Shown: positions 1 to 8,755, counted from the first letter of the stretch. The stretch is DNA of 64,000 nt from Lachnospiraceae bacterium (GCA_017461725.1 JAFTXG010000012.1:1-64000), one strand, 5' to 3'. The notes: generated from the letters alone by a model not told the origin. Numbers and translations: made by a program.

Positions 1-187
1 ATTCATCACTCAATTCGTCTCCATTAATTTTTAAATGAGGAAGACCATTTTGAAGATTCGCCCATCGTAATTCGATGCCATTTCCATTAGCATCATAGAA
101 AATTTCGTGTGCAGAAACCATTAAACAGCTACATATGCAAAGCATCGCAAGCAGTAGCGCAATCAATTTTTAAATCGTATTTTTCAT
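1..187 (-). pseudogene. Secreted protein gene with a stop codon inside its signal peptide (runs off the window)
   Basis: On the minus strand an ATG at 187 follows GAGGTATTGCTTG and opens a frame reading MKNTI, then TAA at 170-172, then KLIALLLAMLCICSCLMVSA and a mature-looking sequence starting HEIFYDANGNG that is still open at position 1. Removing the stop gives a textbook signal peptide with a basic start, a hydrophobic core and an A-x-A-like cleavage site, so the TAA probably interrupts a formerly intact gene. A TTG at 166 could in principle restart translation but has no ribosome binding site. The product beyond the signal peptide is not recognised; the pattern HE-[IV]-F-Y near the mature N-terminus is seen in secreted Clostridial proteins, but I cannot assign a family. 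Confidence 0.55.
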
Positions 188-221
188 CAAGCAATACCTC
201 CATTTTCATTCCCATAAGTCA

Positions 222-371
222 TTATAAATCCCCCGATTCATGAAAAATGCTAATCAACACAAAAATCGTTCCCAAGAATACTAGCAAATAACATAAAATG
301 ACCGCATCTGAAAATGCCAAAAATAATCCCCAGCCAAACATTAACTCCCCAATAGTCATTAATTTTTTCAT
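222..371 (-). CDS. 49-aa small membrane protein
   Basis: ATG at 371 lies two bases past the TGA of the upstream lipoprotein gene (374-376), so it is probably translationally coupled. The product begins MKKLMTIGELMFGW and contains one or two hydrophobic stretches (about residues 8-20 and 24-43) with a short charged tail ending HESGDL. No family is recognised. Its stop TAA overlaps an ATG (TAATG), and the short frame that follows ends in TGATG at the next gene, so this small protein and its neighbours look like one tightly packed operon reading out of the window. Too short for standard ORF calling; judged real from the coupling and the membrane character. Confidence 0.5.
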   Translation of the reverse strand: MKKLMTIGELMFGWGLFLAFSDAVILCYLLVFLGTIFVLISIFHESGDL

Positions 372-373
372 TT

Positions 374-1666
374 TCATTTCAGCCCCAGACGAAATACATA
401 ATAACGGGTCTCGTTAGGTTCCTTCATAATCAACCGAATATCACCCTCCGGATCCACCTGTATGCGAAGAGAGCTCCATTTGTCCCCCTTCGCCAGATTA
501 CTCACCGGGTAAACCGTCTGCTGTCCCGTTTCCGGGTCAAGCACAAACATCGCTACGTCGGAACATCCCACATACCTGCCGTCCGACAGGCGGGTAATGA
601 CATTCAGATCACCGGACCACGATTTCCCCAAATAATTCAACACCTTCCGATCCGCCAACCGGCCGTCATCATCAAGCCGATACACCTTGGCCAGTACGTC
701 CAATGCCACGTCATAATCATATTCCGTGCAGAATACATAATCTTCATCTCCGGTCAACCACCAGCTGGTGCGGAACGGATTGCCCAAAAAACGACTTTCT
801 TTTGCAGCATAGTCATAGAAATAAAGTTCACGAACGCCTTCTCCAAGGGATGCATTCTCGTTGTTCAGGACACGCAGTTCATAGTAAAACCCAGAATCGG
901 TCATACTGCCAAAACACATAACGTAATTACCCGTTCCGACTCCCATCTCATTTTCCCGATAAGGAAAATACAGCGGTGTTTCCAATGAACCGGTTGACAG
1001 ATCCAGCACATCTATATAATCTCCATCTTCTTCCCGACGCTGAATCAGCACCTTGCCGGCAGCCTCAGCCATATACTGGCCCGCTATCGAATCCTCTATT
1101 TCATACAGCGTCGTTACCGTACCGTCAGTACCGATACGCAACACCGCTCTTTGACACTTCTCTTTAAACGTCCTCAACCCAAGATAAATATGATCTTCAA
1201 TCATCACGCTGACATAAGCTTCGATTTCTCCCCAGCCAGCATAGAGCAGTTCTTCCTTCGGGTTTGATGAGCGAAAATCACGGCAAACATACACACTGTC
1301 CAGGCCATTCAGATAATACAGATCCCCGTCCAGCTCACCCAAAATATGCTTCTTCATTTCGGTATTCGGCAGACGTGTCTCTTCCACCAGTTCCAGTTCA
1401 GACCACTCACTCTCTTTCGCGCGGATGATCCACTGATTTTGGTTGCCCTCTGTTTCTGGAATCCCTGTGGTCTCTTCTTCGGTTTGTTCATCTGATTCTG
1501 TTTCTGTCTCTGATGTTGTCTCAACCATTTCTGTCTCCTCCCGGGATTCAGTCACTTCGCGCTCGGACGAATCAGTCTCTTTTATCCCCGGCACAGCAGC
1601 ACACCCACCAATCAAAACAGCCAACAACACAAGATATACAAATAAATTCCTTCTACGAATAAACAA
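374..1666 (-). CDS. Lipoprotein with beta-propeller-like C-terminal half
   Basis: 430 aa. The N-terminus (MFIRRRNLFVYLVLLAVLIGGC) has a basic start, a hydrophobic core and a lipobox L-I-G-G-C, so the protein is predicted to be lipidated at Cys22 and displayed on the outer face of the membrane. Residues 25-75 are an acidic Thr/Glu/Ser-rich spacer. From about residue 95 to the end it has repeated short strands with Asp-Gly turns (DGDLYYLNG, DGTVTTLYEI, DDDGRLADRK), the look of a beta-propeller or DUF5050-like fold; this is inference. It lies downstream of the C39-like peptidase and lanthipeptide synthetase on the same strand, and may be an accessory surface protein of that locus. Function unknown. 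Confidence 0.6.
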   Translation of the reverse strand: MFIRRRNLFVYLVLLAVLIGGCAAVPGIKETDSSEREVTESREETEMVETTSETETESDEQTEEETTGIPETEGNQNQWIIRAKESEWSELELVEETRLPNTEMKKHILGELDGDLYYLNGLDSVYVCRDFRSSNPKEELLYAGWGEIEAYVSVMIEDHIYLGLRTFKEKCQRAVLRIGTDGTVTTLYEIEDSIAGQYMAEAAGKVLIQRREEDGDYIDVLDLSTGSLETPLYFPYRENEMGVGTGNYVMCFGSMTDSGFYYELRVLNNENASLGEGVRELYFYDYAAKESRFLGNPFRTSWWLTGDEDYVFCTEYDYDVALDVLAKVYRLDDDGRLADRKVLNYLGKSWSGDLNVITRLSDGRYVGCSDVAMFVLDPETGQQTVYPVSNLAKGDKWSSLRIQVDPEGDIRLIMKEPNETRYYVFRLGLK

Positions 1667-1698
1667 TTTCCCACCTACTCCCTTACACTTCAGTGCAA

Positions 1699-2415
1699 TC
1701 AGTGAATTATCGCATGACGAAAATGATCCATGTTCACTCTATATAAAACATCCATGTCCACCCAATGATTCCCATACCCAAGCCGAGTTGGATCCGCAAT
1801 CCGGAATGCCATCGTTTCGTAATCATAACCACTCATATTTACAAAATGGCCTGTTGTTTCATAAGGAAATCCGCATTCGCCTGAACCATCATATACTTGA
1901 CTAGAATCAATATCAAGAATCGCCGGAAGACTATTATCCATAGATGCTTTCAAAAGATTTTGCCACTCAGTCTGATCCGCAAACTGATCTTCATAGGTGT
2001 ACACTGTCCCAATCCCTAATTCTTGATTTAACACTCCAGGGATTACCGTCATATCTGTACCGTCGCTCGTAGTGCCTAATAGTGCCGCATATTCAGACAT
2101 TTCTTTCGACTGCCCTTTGATAAAATGAACAACTTGCTTTACTGTTGCCGGACCACACCAGTTTTCGCTCTGAACAAAAATTGTCACATCCAAAATACAG
2201 GTTTCTGTCGGCTCTGCCCATCTTTTTTTTACTTGTGCCTTCTTTGCCTCTCTGATACGCAAAGATTCTTCTGTGTCTTGCCACGCCTGCGCACCTTCTT
2301 CATATGTCATATCTCCATCGCCATCGGACGCTTCTGAAATTACGCTATCACCTAATACAACCAAAAGAATCAATACCAGTGCAACTACCACGTCTCTGAA
2401 TGTTCTAAACTTCAT
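1699..2415 (-). CDS. Secreted C39-like cysteine peptidase domain protein
   Basis: 238 aa from the ATG at 2415, preferred over an upstream ATG because AAAGGCGGG sits 7-8 bases before it. Residues about 5-28 form a signal peptide or membrane anchor. The second half matches the peptidase C39-like fold: a catalytic Cys in ENWCGPATVKQV, a His in TTGHFVNMSGYD and an Asp/Asn position in FRIADPTRLGYG. Members of this fold include double-glycine leader peptidases as well as many secreted proteins of unknown substrate. It differs from LanT proteins in lacking any ABC transporter and carrying an export signal, so maturation of the nearby lanthipeptide outside the cell is possible but unproven. Located about 140 bases downstream of a broken ORF that follows lanM. 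Confidence 0.65.
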   Translation of the reverse strand: MKFRTFRDVVVALVLILLVVLGDSVISEASDGDGDMTYEEGAQAWQDTEESLRIREAKKAQVKKRWAEPTETCILDVTIFVQSENWCGPATVKQVVHFIKGQSKEMSEYAALLGTTSDGTDMTVIPGVLNQELGIGTVYTYEDQFADQTEWQNLLKASMDNSLPAILDIDSSQVYDGSGECGFPYETTGHFVNMSGYDYETMAFRIADPTRLGYGNHWVDMDVLYRVNMDHFRHAIIH

Positions 2416-2555
2416 GTTTATTTCCCGCCTTTCTGCGAAAGACACCAATGCAGCATGAAACTGTTAAATTGCCTTTTCGCTGTCTAATTTGTTTTCATTC
2501 TTTTCAATTTACTTATATTTGATATTCAGCCCATTGGTTTACCCTCCCCACGCAC

Positions 2556-2816
2556 TTATAACATCTTCCAAAGTACCAAAATAGCATCAAAAATGTAAGA
2601 ACCTTTAAGAGACATTCTCATTATGTATGTATTTTGTCTTATAAATTTTCTTTGAAACATTTCCGAAAGCTTTTCGATGCGCTTTGGTGTCAATTGGCAT
2701 AAGTCCCAAAGATTATCATTTTTTAATCCATATTTTATATATTTATTATAATAATATCAAAAATATCTTTCAAGCACCATGTCCCTCAGTAGCCTTTTCA
2801 TGTCCTCGAAATTCAT
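2556..2816 (-). pseudogene. 86-codon ORF downstream of lanM interrupted by one in-frame TGA
   Basis: An ATG at 2816, only 11 bases after the lanM stop, opens MNFEDMKRLLRDMVLERYF, followed by TGA at 2757-2759, and the same frame then continues without a further stop for 66 codons to TAA at 2556-2558. The continuation begins YYYNKYIKYGLKNDNLWDL and ends SYIFDAILVLWKML; it has a normal amino acid mix and codon use like lanM. I read it as a small accessory gene disabled by a single nonsense change. A recoded TGA or a sequencing error would give the same picture. No family is recognised. Confidence 0.45.
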
Positions 2817-2827
2817 CCGCTTAAATT

Positions 2828-5731
2828 TCAAACAAACAATAACTCTGCTATTTTCACTATTCCTTCCATGCACCCATATCCAATCCCGCAAAGGCCTCCC
2901 ATTAATCCAAAATTGTCGCATTCCTGTAACGGCATCAACTTTCTCAATCTGTCCTTACCTACCATACTTAATCGTTTAAGCAATCGCCGGTATTGCCCTC
3001 TCGCATCCTCTTGGTGCCCCATTGCACATTGAAGTCCAACAGTACCCATAGCTCCATGACACAAGCAGTAAGCAGATTCGTGTTTGCTTCTCATATGCCA
3101 ATCTACTTTTTCAATCGCTTTCTCCAGTTTCTTCCGTAATCTCGGTTCTGCGTATTTTATCGCTACAGTGTATGCAGCCACAATTCCGCCCTTTCCATGA
3201 CACCAAACCAATTCACTTGCATCCTGCTTGTGATCTTCAAATCTCAGATCCGCCCAATCACCAATTTCGGGCATAAAGTAATGCTGTTCAAACAAAAATG
3301 CTTTATCCGCAAAGTCATAATAGACTTCTTTCCCAGTATAATATCCTAATTTGCAAAGTGCTAATATCATCCCACTGACACCATGAGCAAAACCGGTTAG
3401 CGCCTTTTCCACTCCGTTATTTACCCATCCTACGCCCCACTCATAAGTTGTGGAAGAATCGATTAATATATCACCTGCATCTACAGCCAAAGATAGATAT
3501 TTCTGATCCCCAGTCTTTTCAAAAACTTTTAACAACACTAAAATTGCTCCTGCATTTCCTGCCAAAACATCGTAGACTTTATCCTGCTTAAGGCATCGAG
3601 AAACAATTTCACAATGTCTTTCCATATACATTCTGAATTTCTCCTCACCTGTTCTTTCATACAACAGCAAATAAGCATACACTAATGAGGCCTCCCCTGC
3701 ATATGCTCCGGTTGGCAATTTCAGTTCTTCTTTATTAAGAGCAGTTTTATCTGTATAATCAAATAACTGTTGAATCAATGTCTCATAAACATGGAAAAAA
3801 CGATTACTCGAACTTTTCTTCACCAGACTCGCTATAAAAACCGCCACACCAGCCAGTCCATCATATAAGTAATAATTCATTGGTCTAATCAAGTACCCAC
3901 GTTCCTGATACCCTGCCATAACCATGCTGATCCAACCAACATTCTCCTTATCATCTGTCCAAATTGCTTCCTCCAGCAGAATATCTCCTATTTTTTCTGC
4001 TATTGACAGACCAATACGTACTTCATCCTCCTCACTTCCTTCTAATTCCATATTCTCTGAATCATATTCCCCATTGCGATTCTCATCTTCCATTTTCTTA
4101 GTTCCAATAAACAATGCATTACGGATGAATCGCTGTTGACGCCCTAAATCCTGGCCGTTCATTTTCTGTAATCTATTCCTAATTCTTTCAATAACTGGCT
4201 GTTCAAAATAATTAAGATACACTTCACCTGTAGAACTATGTAACGCACAATCCTCAGCAATATACCAAAAATAAGGAATATCACCCTCATACAAATCTTT
4301 TTCTTCCTGCTCGTAAATCCATTCTTTTTTATCCCGAAGAAACTCGTCAACGTTTTTCTCTTCTCCTCGATTCAAGCAACAGATACTTTTACATCGCTCC
4401 GTTCGACTCATCAGATACTGCGGATGATATGAACTGTTCAGCATCATTGCATATTGCTGCGTCTCACGAAACAGATATCTAACCGGAACCTTACCGAACT
4501 CATCAATCCATTCAGAGATTTTCTCTTTATCTCCCACAATCATGAGATAAGCCGCCTCGAATCCAGCTTGAATTTGCTCCAAAAATTCATACGGCTCAAT
4601 AAACGTCCCGTTCATCATGGCTAGATTTTTACTTTCTGCCATTACGGGTTGACGATACTCTATGTGCATATTTGTAGTTCCAGTTTCCACAACTACCGGC
4701 ATCTTAATAGGGCATAATTGCCCCCCACGTCCGTTCATCGCACCTACATTAACCCCTTCCCCCTTCTCGTTCCATGCGTAAAGTGGCAAGATTCCTGTAT
4801 GGAGTACAGATTCTCGATAGACCTTATTTATCGCACCAAACCCTATTTTGTCTTCAACAATCCCACGACAGCCTACTCCCATTTCGAGATCCACTAAAAT
4901 TGGAAATTCTCCATTTGCGATCAAATTCTCATAATGCATATCTTCCGCACCCAAAAGATACGTTATGCACAGCAAAATCCCGATTCGAAAATAATAATCC
5001 TCTAACTCCCTTCTTGTGTCACAGTCTTTCTTTTTTACCCATGAACACCAGCCATACTCCGTTTTGTCCAGAAGGTTGTTCCACTGATAACCAATCCCGC
5101 ACCCATTACTAACATAGCCAACAAATTCTTGAAACATTTTGTCAATCGCCAAACTTCTGGGCTTGTACACGATTCTTTCCCCATTGTCCAATTCTACCCA
5201 GTACACTCGTTTACCACCATTATGGCTATCAGAGTCTCCGCCACCAATTTTTCTAATGAAGTGAGCTGGGTTTGCTGCAAAAAAAGACTTATTAATTTCT
5301 GTTTTGTCCTGTTCGAATTTTTCTAAGACAGACCTGATGTTTCGCATACATCTCTCTAACTCTTGAAAAAGAGCTTTGTATAGTTCAGGATATATTTTAT
5401 ATATCTCCTGAAGATACTCATTATTACTCACTTTTTGATTGACATAAAAGTGATACATCTCCTTCCCGTCTTTGCCAACCAATTCCCCACATCTTTCAGA
5501 TAAATTCATTTCCAGGATTAGCGTTCTCAGACTTATTCTTTTTAATTGACCAATTATACTTTTAACTAATTCCGCATCAAAATTTGGAACAGTCAAACCT
5601 TTTGTTTCACAGTATCGTGACAAACTCGTTTTCAATACTTCAACAAAATGGAAATAAAATGGTAAAAAAACGCCATCATCTACTACTTCACAAGAAACTT
5701 GCCAATATATCTGTTCCAACTGCATATTCAA
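2828..5731 (-). CDS. lanM: Class II lanthipeptide synthetase LanM
   Basis: 967 aa, close to the usual length of LanM enzymes, which dehydrate Ser/Thr of a precursor peptide and then form thioether rings with Cys. The DUF4135 dehydratase half shows GDSDSHNGGKRVYWVELDNG, IVYKPRSLAID and GAEDMHYENLIANGEFPILV followed by DLEM. The C-terminal LanC-like cyclase (about 620-967) has the catalytic-His motif GFAHGVSGM and both zinc-ligand motifs, WCHGKGG and CLCHGAMG, so both halves look active. The start is a TTG at 5731: GAGGAG (5741-5746) lies nine bases upstream of it, whereas the ATG two codons later is too far away. The substrate is probably the 55-aa peptide encoded just upstream. No LanT exporter is visible in the window; it may lie beyond the left edge. 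Confidence 0.95.
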   Translation of the reverse strand: MNMQLEQIYWQVSCEVVDDGVFLPFYFHFVEVLKTSLSRYCETKGLTVPNFDAELVKSIIGQLKRISLRTLILEMNLSERCGELVGKDGKEMYHFYVNQKVSNNEYLQEIYKIYPELYKALFQELERCMRNIRSVLEKFEQDKTEINKSFFAANPAHFIRKIGGGDSDSHNGGKRVYWVELDNGERIVYKPRSLAIDKMFQEFVGYVSNGCGIGYQWNNLLDKTEYGWCSWVKKKDCDTRRELEDYYFRIGILLCITYLLGAEDMHYENLIANGEFPILVDLEMGVGCRGIVEDKIGFGAINKVYRESVLHTGILPLYAWNEKGEGVNVGAMNGRGGQLCPIKMPVVVETGTTNMHIEYRQPVMAESKNLAMMNGTFIEPYEFLEQIQAGFEAAYLMIVGDKEKISEWIDEFGKVPVRYLFRETQQYAMMLNSSYHPQYLMSRTERCKSICCLNRGEEKNVDEFLRDKKEWIYEQEEKDLYEGDIPYFWYIAEDCALHSSTGEVYLNYFEQPVIERIRNRLQKMNGQDLGRQQRFIRNALFIGTKKMEDENRNGEYDSENMELEGSEEDEVRIGLSIAEKIGDILLEEAIWTDDKENVGWISMVMAGYQERGYLIRPMNYYLYDGLAGVAVFIASLVKKSSSNRFFHVYETLIQQLFDYTDKTALNKEELKLPTGAYAGEASLVYAYLLLYERTGEEKFRMYMERHCEIVSRCLKQDKVYDVLAGNAGAILVLLKVFEKTGDQKYLSLAVDAGDILIDSSTTYEWGVGWVNNGVEKALTGFAHGVSGMILALCKLGYYTGKEVYYDFADKAFLFEQHYFMPEIGDWADLRFEDHKQDASELVWCHGKGGIVAAYTVAIKYAEPRLRKKLEKAIEKVDWHMRSKHESAYCLCHGAMGTVGLQCAMGHQEDARGQYRRLLKRLSMVGKDRLRKLMPLQECDNFGLMGGLCGIGYGCMEGIVKIAELLFV

Positions 5732-5763
5732 ATTCTTATTCTCCTCAACTTAAAATTTAGAAA

Positions 5764-5788
5764 GGAAAAAGGAGCATTTCTGCTCCTT
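5764..5788 (-). terminator. Hairpin terminator/attenuator between precursor peptide and lanM
   Basis: On the minus strand AAGGAGCA-GAAA-TGCTCCTT is a perfect 8-bp stem with a GNRA-like loop followed directly by TTTTT. It lies 12 bases after the precursor stop and about 20 bases before the lanM ribosome binding site. Partial terminators in this position are known to keep lanthipeptide precursor RNA in excess over the modifying enzyme; that role here is inference. Confidence 0.8.
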
Positions 5789-5800
5789 CAATCCCACCAA

Positions 5801-5968
5801 TCACGAACAACAAATCAACGATAAAAATCCATTACACCCAACCGAAAGAGATACCGCATCTTCTGGTGAATTCTGCTGCATCTTTTGTATCTCTTCCATC
5901 TCCAGCTGTGCATCTCCTATGATTCCTATTTCTTTCATCATTTGCTTTCGCATTTCCTGCTTGTTCAT
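5801..5968 (-). CDS. lanA: Lanthipeptide precursor peptide (LanA)
   Basis: 55 aa, preceded by AGGAAG seven bases before the ATG at 5968 and lying directly upstream of lanM. The leader-like part (residues 1-37) starts MNKQEMRKQMMKEIG and is rich in Met, Gln and Glu, as class II leaders are. The putative core is VSLSVGCNGFLSLICCS (39-55), with four Ser and three Cys and no Thr; Ser42-x-x-Cys45 and Ser50-x-x-Cys53 are spaced for two small lanthionine rings, leaving Cys54 and Ser40/Ser55. The classical GG or GA cleavage site is absent; cleavage after Asp37-Ala38 is only a guess. The gene is too short for standard ORF calling. Position, Cys/Ser tail and acidic-amphipathic leader make the assignment strong; ring pattern and activity are unknown. 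Confidence 0.85.
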   Translation of the reverse strand: MNKQEMRKQMMKEIGIIGDAQLEMEEIQKMQQNSPEDAVSLSVGCNGFLSLICCS

Positions 5969-6005
5969 ACACTTTCTTCCTTTCCTTTTACTCTATCCAT
6001 CAAGG

Positions 6006-7316
6006 CTACATAAATGCGCTCATACATATGTAAACCTCAAAGGCTCCATTTTCTGTGCAAATACGCAAAATCCCCTCATGCCCTTCGACAATCTGTTTCA
6101 CACTGCGAAGGCCCAATCCATGTCGGACTTTATCCGTTTTCGTCGTTTCCGGTATTTCACCATTGACCACTTCTATTTCTGTCGGATTCGTGATCCAAAC
6201 GATCAACAGCCTATTTTGTCTTTTACAGATAATCCTTATCCACTTTTTCGCCCGATCCCCTAACCGTTCATTAGCCTCTATGGCATTGTCAAGCAAATTA
6301 GAAAACAGTGCACAGATTTCCATCTCACTTAACGTTAGATCAGACAAGTCTCCAACTTCCGTCTTCACTTTAATGCCTGCGCATTCAGCCTGTGCTATCT
6401 TTTGATCAAGGATCAAATCCAGGAATGGATGCCCTACTGAAATTTTCTGTCCCTTTAATTCCAGTATATGATACATCTCCTGAACATATGTCTCTATTTG
6501 CTTCACCTGACCATCCTGAGCCAGTCCCGCTATGGCAAGCAAGTGATTCTTCATGTCATGCAGCAAAATATCCTTTGACTCTCGCTCCGCCCTGATCTGC
6601 TGATACTGTTCCTCCAACAACCCACACTTGATCTGCAGCAGCTTCGTGGTATTTTTTCCTTTTTCATTAACACTATAGATAATAACACCTACAACAAACA
6701 AGACGAATCCCAGTACCATTCCCCACCAGTTTTCAAAATAAATGCTATTCATATCCACAGCATAGATTCGTGAAAAGTAATATACACAAAAAATCACAAT
6801 CAATGTTGTCATTCGGATAATGCGATCAGAACAAAGCCATTTGATCACATTCCCTGCCTGAGAAAGCCAACATCTAATATAGACAACCATTACCCCTGCC
6901 CAAATTAACAAATAGACTCCCCGAACCCAACTGATAATCATCAGCGCATGATTAATCTGACCGGAATACAAAAGGGAGGTCACTGTCGCCTGAATAAAAA
7001 AATCTGCTATCACCACTAAGCTCCAAAACAGATTTCCGATCATCCAACTCCGTCGGAATTGCCTTTTCCAAACCATCTTCGATACGATGGCTAGCACTGT
7101 AATTGATATCCATGTAATACTATTGGAAAACACCCCTGAACCGGTATAGACATTCAGTACCTCCAGCGCGGAAAGGAACGCTACTGTTATGTATTTTGCC
7201 CGTTCGGTTTTGTAACTAGCAACAGACCTATTGGATGCCACATCAAGAGTGGCAAAAATCGCCCAGACAATTGCTGCAGTATAAATAAACTCACATCCGT
7301 AATAAAACAATATCAT
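6006..7316 (-). CDS. Membrane sensor histidine kinase, GHKL/AgrC type
   Basis: 436 aa. The first ~215 residues hold about six hydrophobic segments, the sensor layout of AgrC/HPK10 kinases that detect peptides. The kinase core follows: a phospho-acceptor His in LLHDMKNHLLAI, the N-box LFSNLLDNAIEA and a glycine-rich HGLGLRSVKQIV. It acts with the LytTR regulator encoded immediately upstream, whose stop overlaps its start (TAATG at 7314-7318), so the two are translationally coupled. The lanthipeptide precursor gene begins 37 bases after its stop, which suggests that this system senses a peptide, perhaps the lanthipeptide itself, and controls the locus. The signal is unknown. Confidence 0.85.
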   Translation of the reverse strand: MILFYYGCEFIYTAAIVWAIFATLDVASNRSVASYKTERAKYITVAFLSALEVLNVYTGSGVFSNSITWISITVLAIVSKMVWKRQFRRSWMIGNLFWSLVVIADFFIQATVTSLLYSGQINHALMIISWVRGVYLLIWAGVMVVYIRCWLSQAGNVIKWLCSDRIIRMTTLIVIFCVYYFSRIYAVDMNSIYFENWWGMVLGFVLFVVGVIIYSVNEKGKNTTKLLQIKCGLLEEQYQQIRAERESKDILLHDMKNHLLAIAGLAQDGQVKQIETYVQEMYHILELKGQKISVGHPFLDLILDQKIAQAECAGIKVKTEVGDLSDLTLSEMEICALFSNLLDNAIEANERLGDRAKKWIRIICKRQNRLLIVWITNPTEIEVVNGEIPETTKTDKVRHGLGLRSVKQIVEGHEGILRICTENGAFEVYICMSAFM

Positions 7317-8023
7317 TATTCACGACCCAAATATTTGGTCAACACCTCCATCGCACTCGGATAATATACCCTGCTTATCTTAAAAATAACATTTCCGGTC
7401 AATTCAATCTTATTCCCCTGTATATTCATTACATGGTCAATATTGATGATCTGTCCCTTTCCAATAAACACAAACTTGTCTTTTGGCAGTTTTTGGTAAA
7501 TTTCTTCCAACGTACTCCGTTCTGAAGCCTCTTTTTCTCTACAATGAAAAACCGCATATTTGCCGTCTTTCGTCACATATCGGATATCCTTCACTCTCAC
7601 ACGGATTAACTTATTCCCATCTTTTATCGTGTGCATTCGTTCTTCTTCCCTCTTTTTTCGAAGAATACGTTCAAGCACACGAGGGAGTTCCTCCTCATAC
7701 TCTGATTTAAGAATATAGTAAAAGGCTCCTAATTTAATGCTTTTATATGCATATTTTTCATGGGAAGTCAGGTAAACAACTTTTGCTTCTGAACATCTGG
7801 ATAACAACTTTTCGCCTAATTGCAGACCGTCTATTCTAGGCATTTCGATGTCTAACAGATACAAGTCACCATTCACAGAAAGATCACCATCTTCAAGTAA
7901 TGCTTTACCATCCGTGAACCGATAAACACTTATGCTTTCATGGTTTTTCTCAAGACAAGTTCTGCATAACGTCTCAATTTTATCCATAAACTTCACATCA
8001 TCATCAACAATTACTATCTTCAT
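7316..8023 (-). CDS. LytTR response regulator (AgrA-like)
   Basis: 235 aa. The N-terminal receiver has the acidic pair in MKIVIVDDD, the phospho-accepting Asp in LYLLDIEMPRIDGLQLG, and the Thr and Lys positions in VVYLTSHEK and YYILKSEYEEE. The C-terminal ~100 residues form a LytTR DNA-binding domain (IRVRVKDIRYVTKDGKYAVF, then the FVFIGKGQIINIDHV segment). Such regulators bind paired direct repeats about two helical turns apart; the repeat pair at 8761-8803 upstream of this operon is a candidate target. The gene overlaps the upstream unknown gene by about 20 bases and its partner kinase by one base. Confidence 0.9.
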   Translation of the reverse strand: MKIVIVDDDVKFMDKIETLCRTCLEKNHESISVYRFTDGKALLEDGDLSVNGDLYLLDIEMPRIDGLQLGEKLLSRCSEAKVVYLTSHEKYAYKSIKLGAFYYILKSEYEEELPRVLERILRKKREEERMHTIKDGNKLIRVRVKDIRYVTKDGKYAVFHCREKEASERSTLEEIYQKLPKDKFVFIGKGQIINIDHVMNIQGNKIELTGNVIFKISRVYYPSAMEVLTKYLGRE

Positions 8024-8585
8024 CTTTCGCCTCCGGCTTCATCAGCCTATAATACATCCCCTTCTGAACATTATAAATGTAGCTTTCTTCTTCGTCGATA
8101 AACAATATGTACACATAATCAAATTCCGCTGCTGTGGGATTAGCATTACTGTGGTATTCATACCGTCCTATTTTTTTTCCAAGAACCTTGTCGATAATGT
8201 CATCAGGGACTTCGTCTATGGGCATTGTATGATATTTAGAACTACTCCAAGGTTTAATCAATCTGCGGATCTGTGGCCGCGTGAGCAGAATATCTTTCGC
8301 TGCATAAGTACGCCTGGGGAATTGTTCTTTCCTTGATGTTCCCAAAAGTATCAACACCCGATCAAACAACTCTTTTTCCGATTCATAAGAAAAACCAATT
8401 TCCAGATATGCCTGTATCCTTGTAACAGCAGCATACAAATATCCCGGTTCACCACTATTCTCGTAATATTCGCACAACACCTCAACACTGCGCACCAGCG
8501 TTTTCATTACAGAAACACCGCGAAACTCCAGCCCCCTAACCGACAGCTTAACGCATTCCAGCTCCTGTTTATTTACCTCAATCAT
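8004..8585 (-). CDS. Unknown protein, first gene of the two-component operon
   Basis: 193 aa from the ATG at 8585, chosen because GGGAGGG lies seven bases upstream; the frame extends further 5' but has no ribosome binding site there. I do not recognise a family. The sequence is soluble and mixed: a helical middle (VRSVEVLCEYYENSGEPGYL) followed by a part ending in strand-rich FDYVYILFIDEEESYIYNV. It ends inside the response regulator gene and shares the promoter, so it is probably a third component of the sensing system, for example a modulator of the regulator or an immunity-type protein; both are speculation. Confidence 0.6.
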   Translation of the reverse strand: MIEVNKQELECVKLSVRGLEFRGVSVMKTLVRSVEVLCEYYENSGEPGYLYAAVTRIQAYLEIGFSYESEKELFDRVLILLGTSRKEQFPRRTYAAKDILLTRPQIRRLIKPWSSSKYHTMPIDEVPDDIIDKVLGKKIGRYEYHSNANPTAAEFDYVYILFIDEEESYIYNVQKGMYYRLMKPEAKDEDSNC

Positions 8586-8755
8586 CAACAGCCCTCCCAA
8601 CCACTGCCGACAATTTCTGCACATCAATAATCTAATTAATTTTATAACAAATTTTCTCGAATTGCTCAAGCGCAATATCCCTAACATGCAGATTTTTGTC
8701 CTCAACCTGCATTTTCATAAAATTATTGATATACTAATTCCGTATTCTGCACATT

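Noticed and set aside
8632-8712. 26-codon frame resembling the start of a TetR-type protein
   Set aside because: Too short, no ribosome site; resemblance is weak and may be chance.
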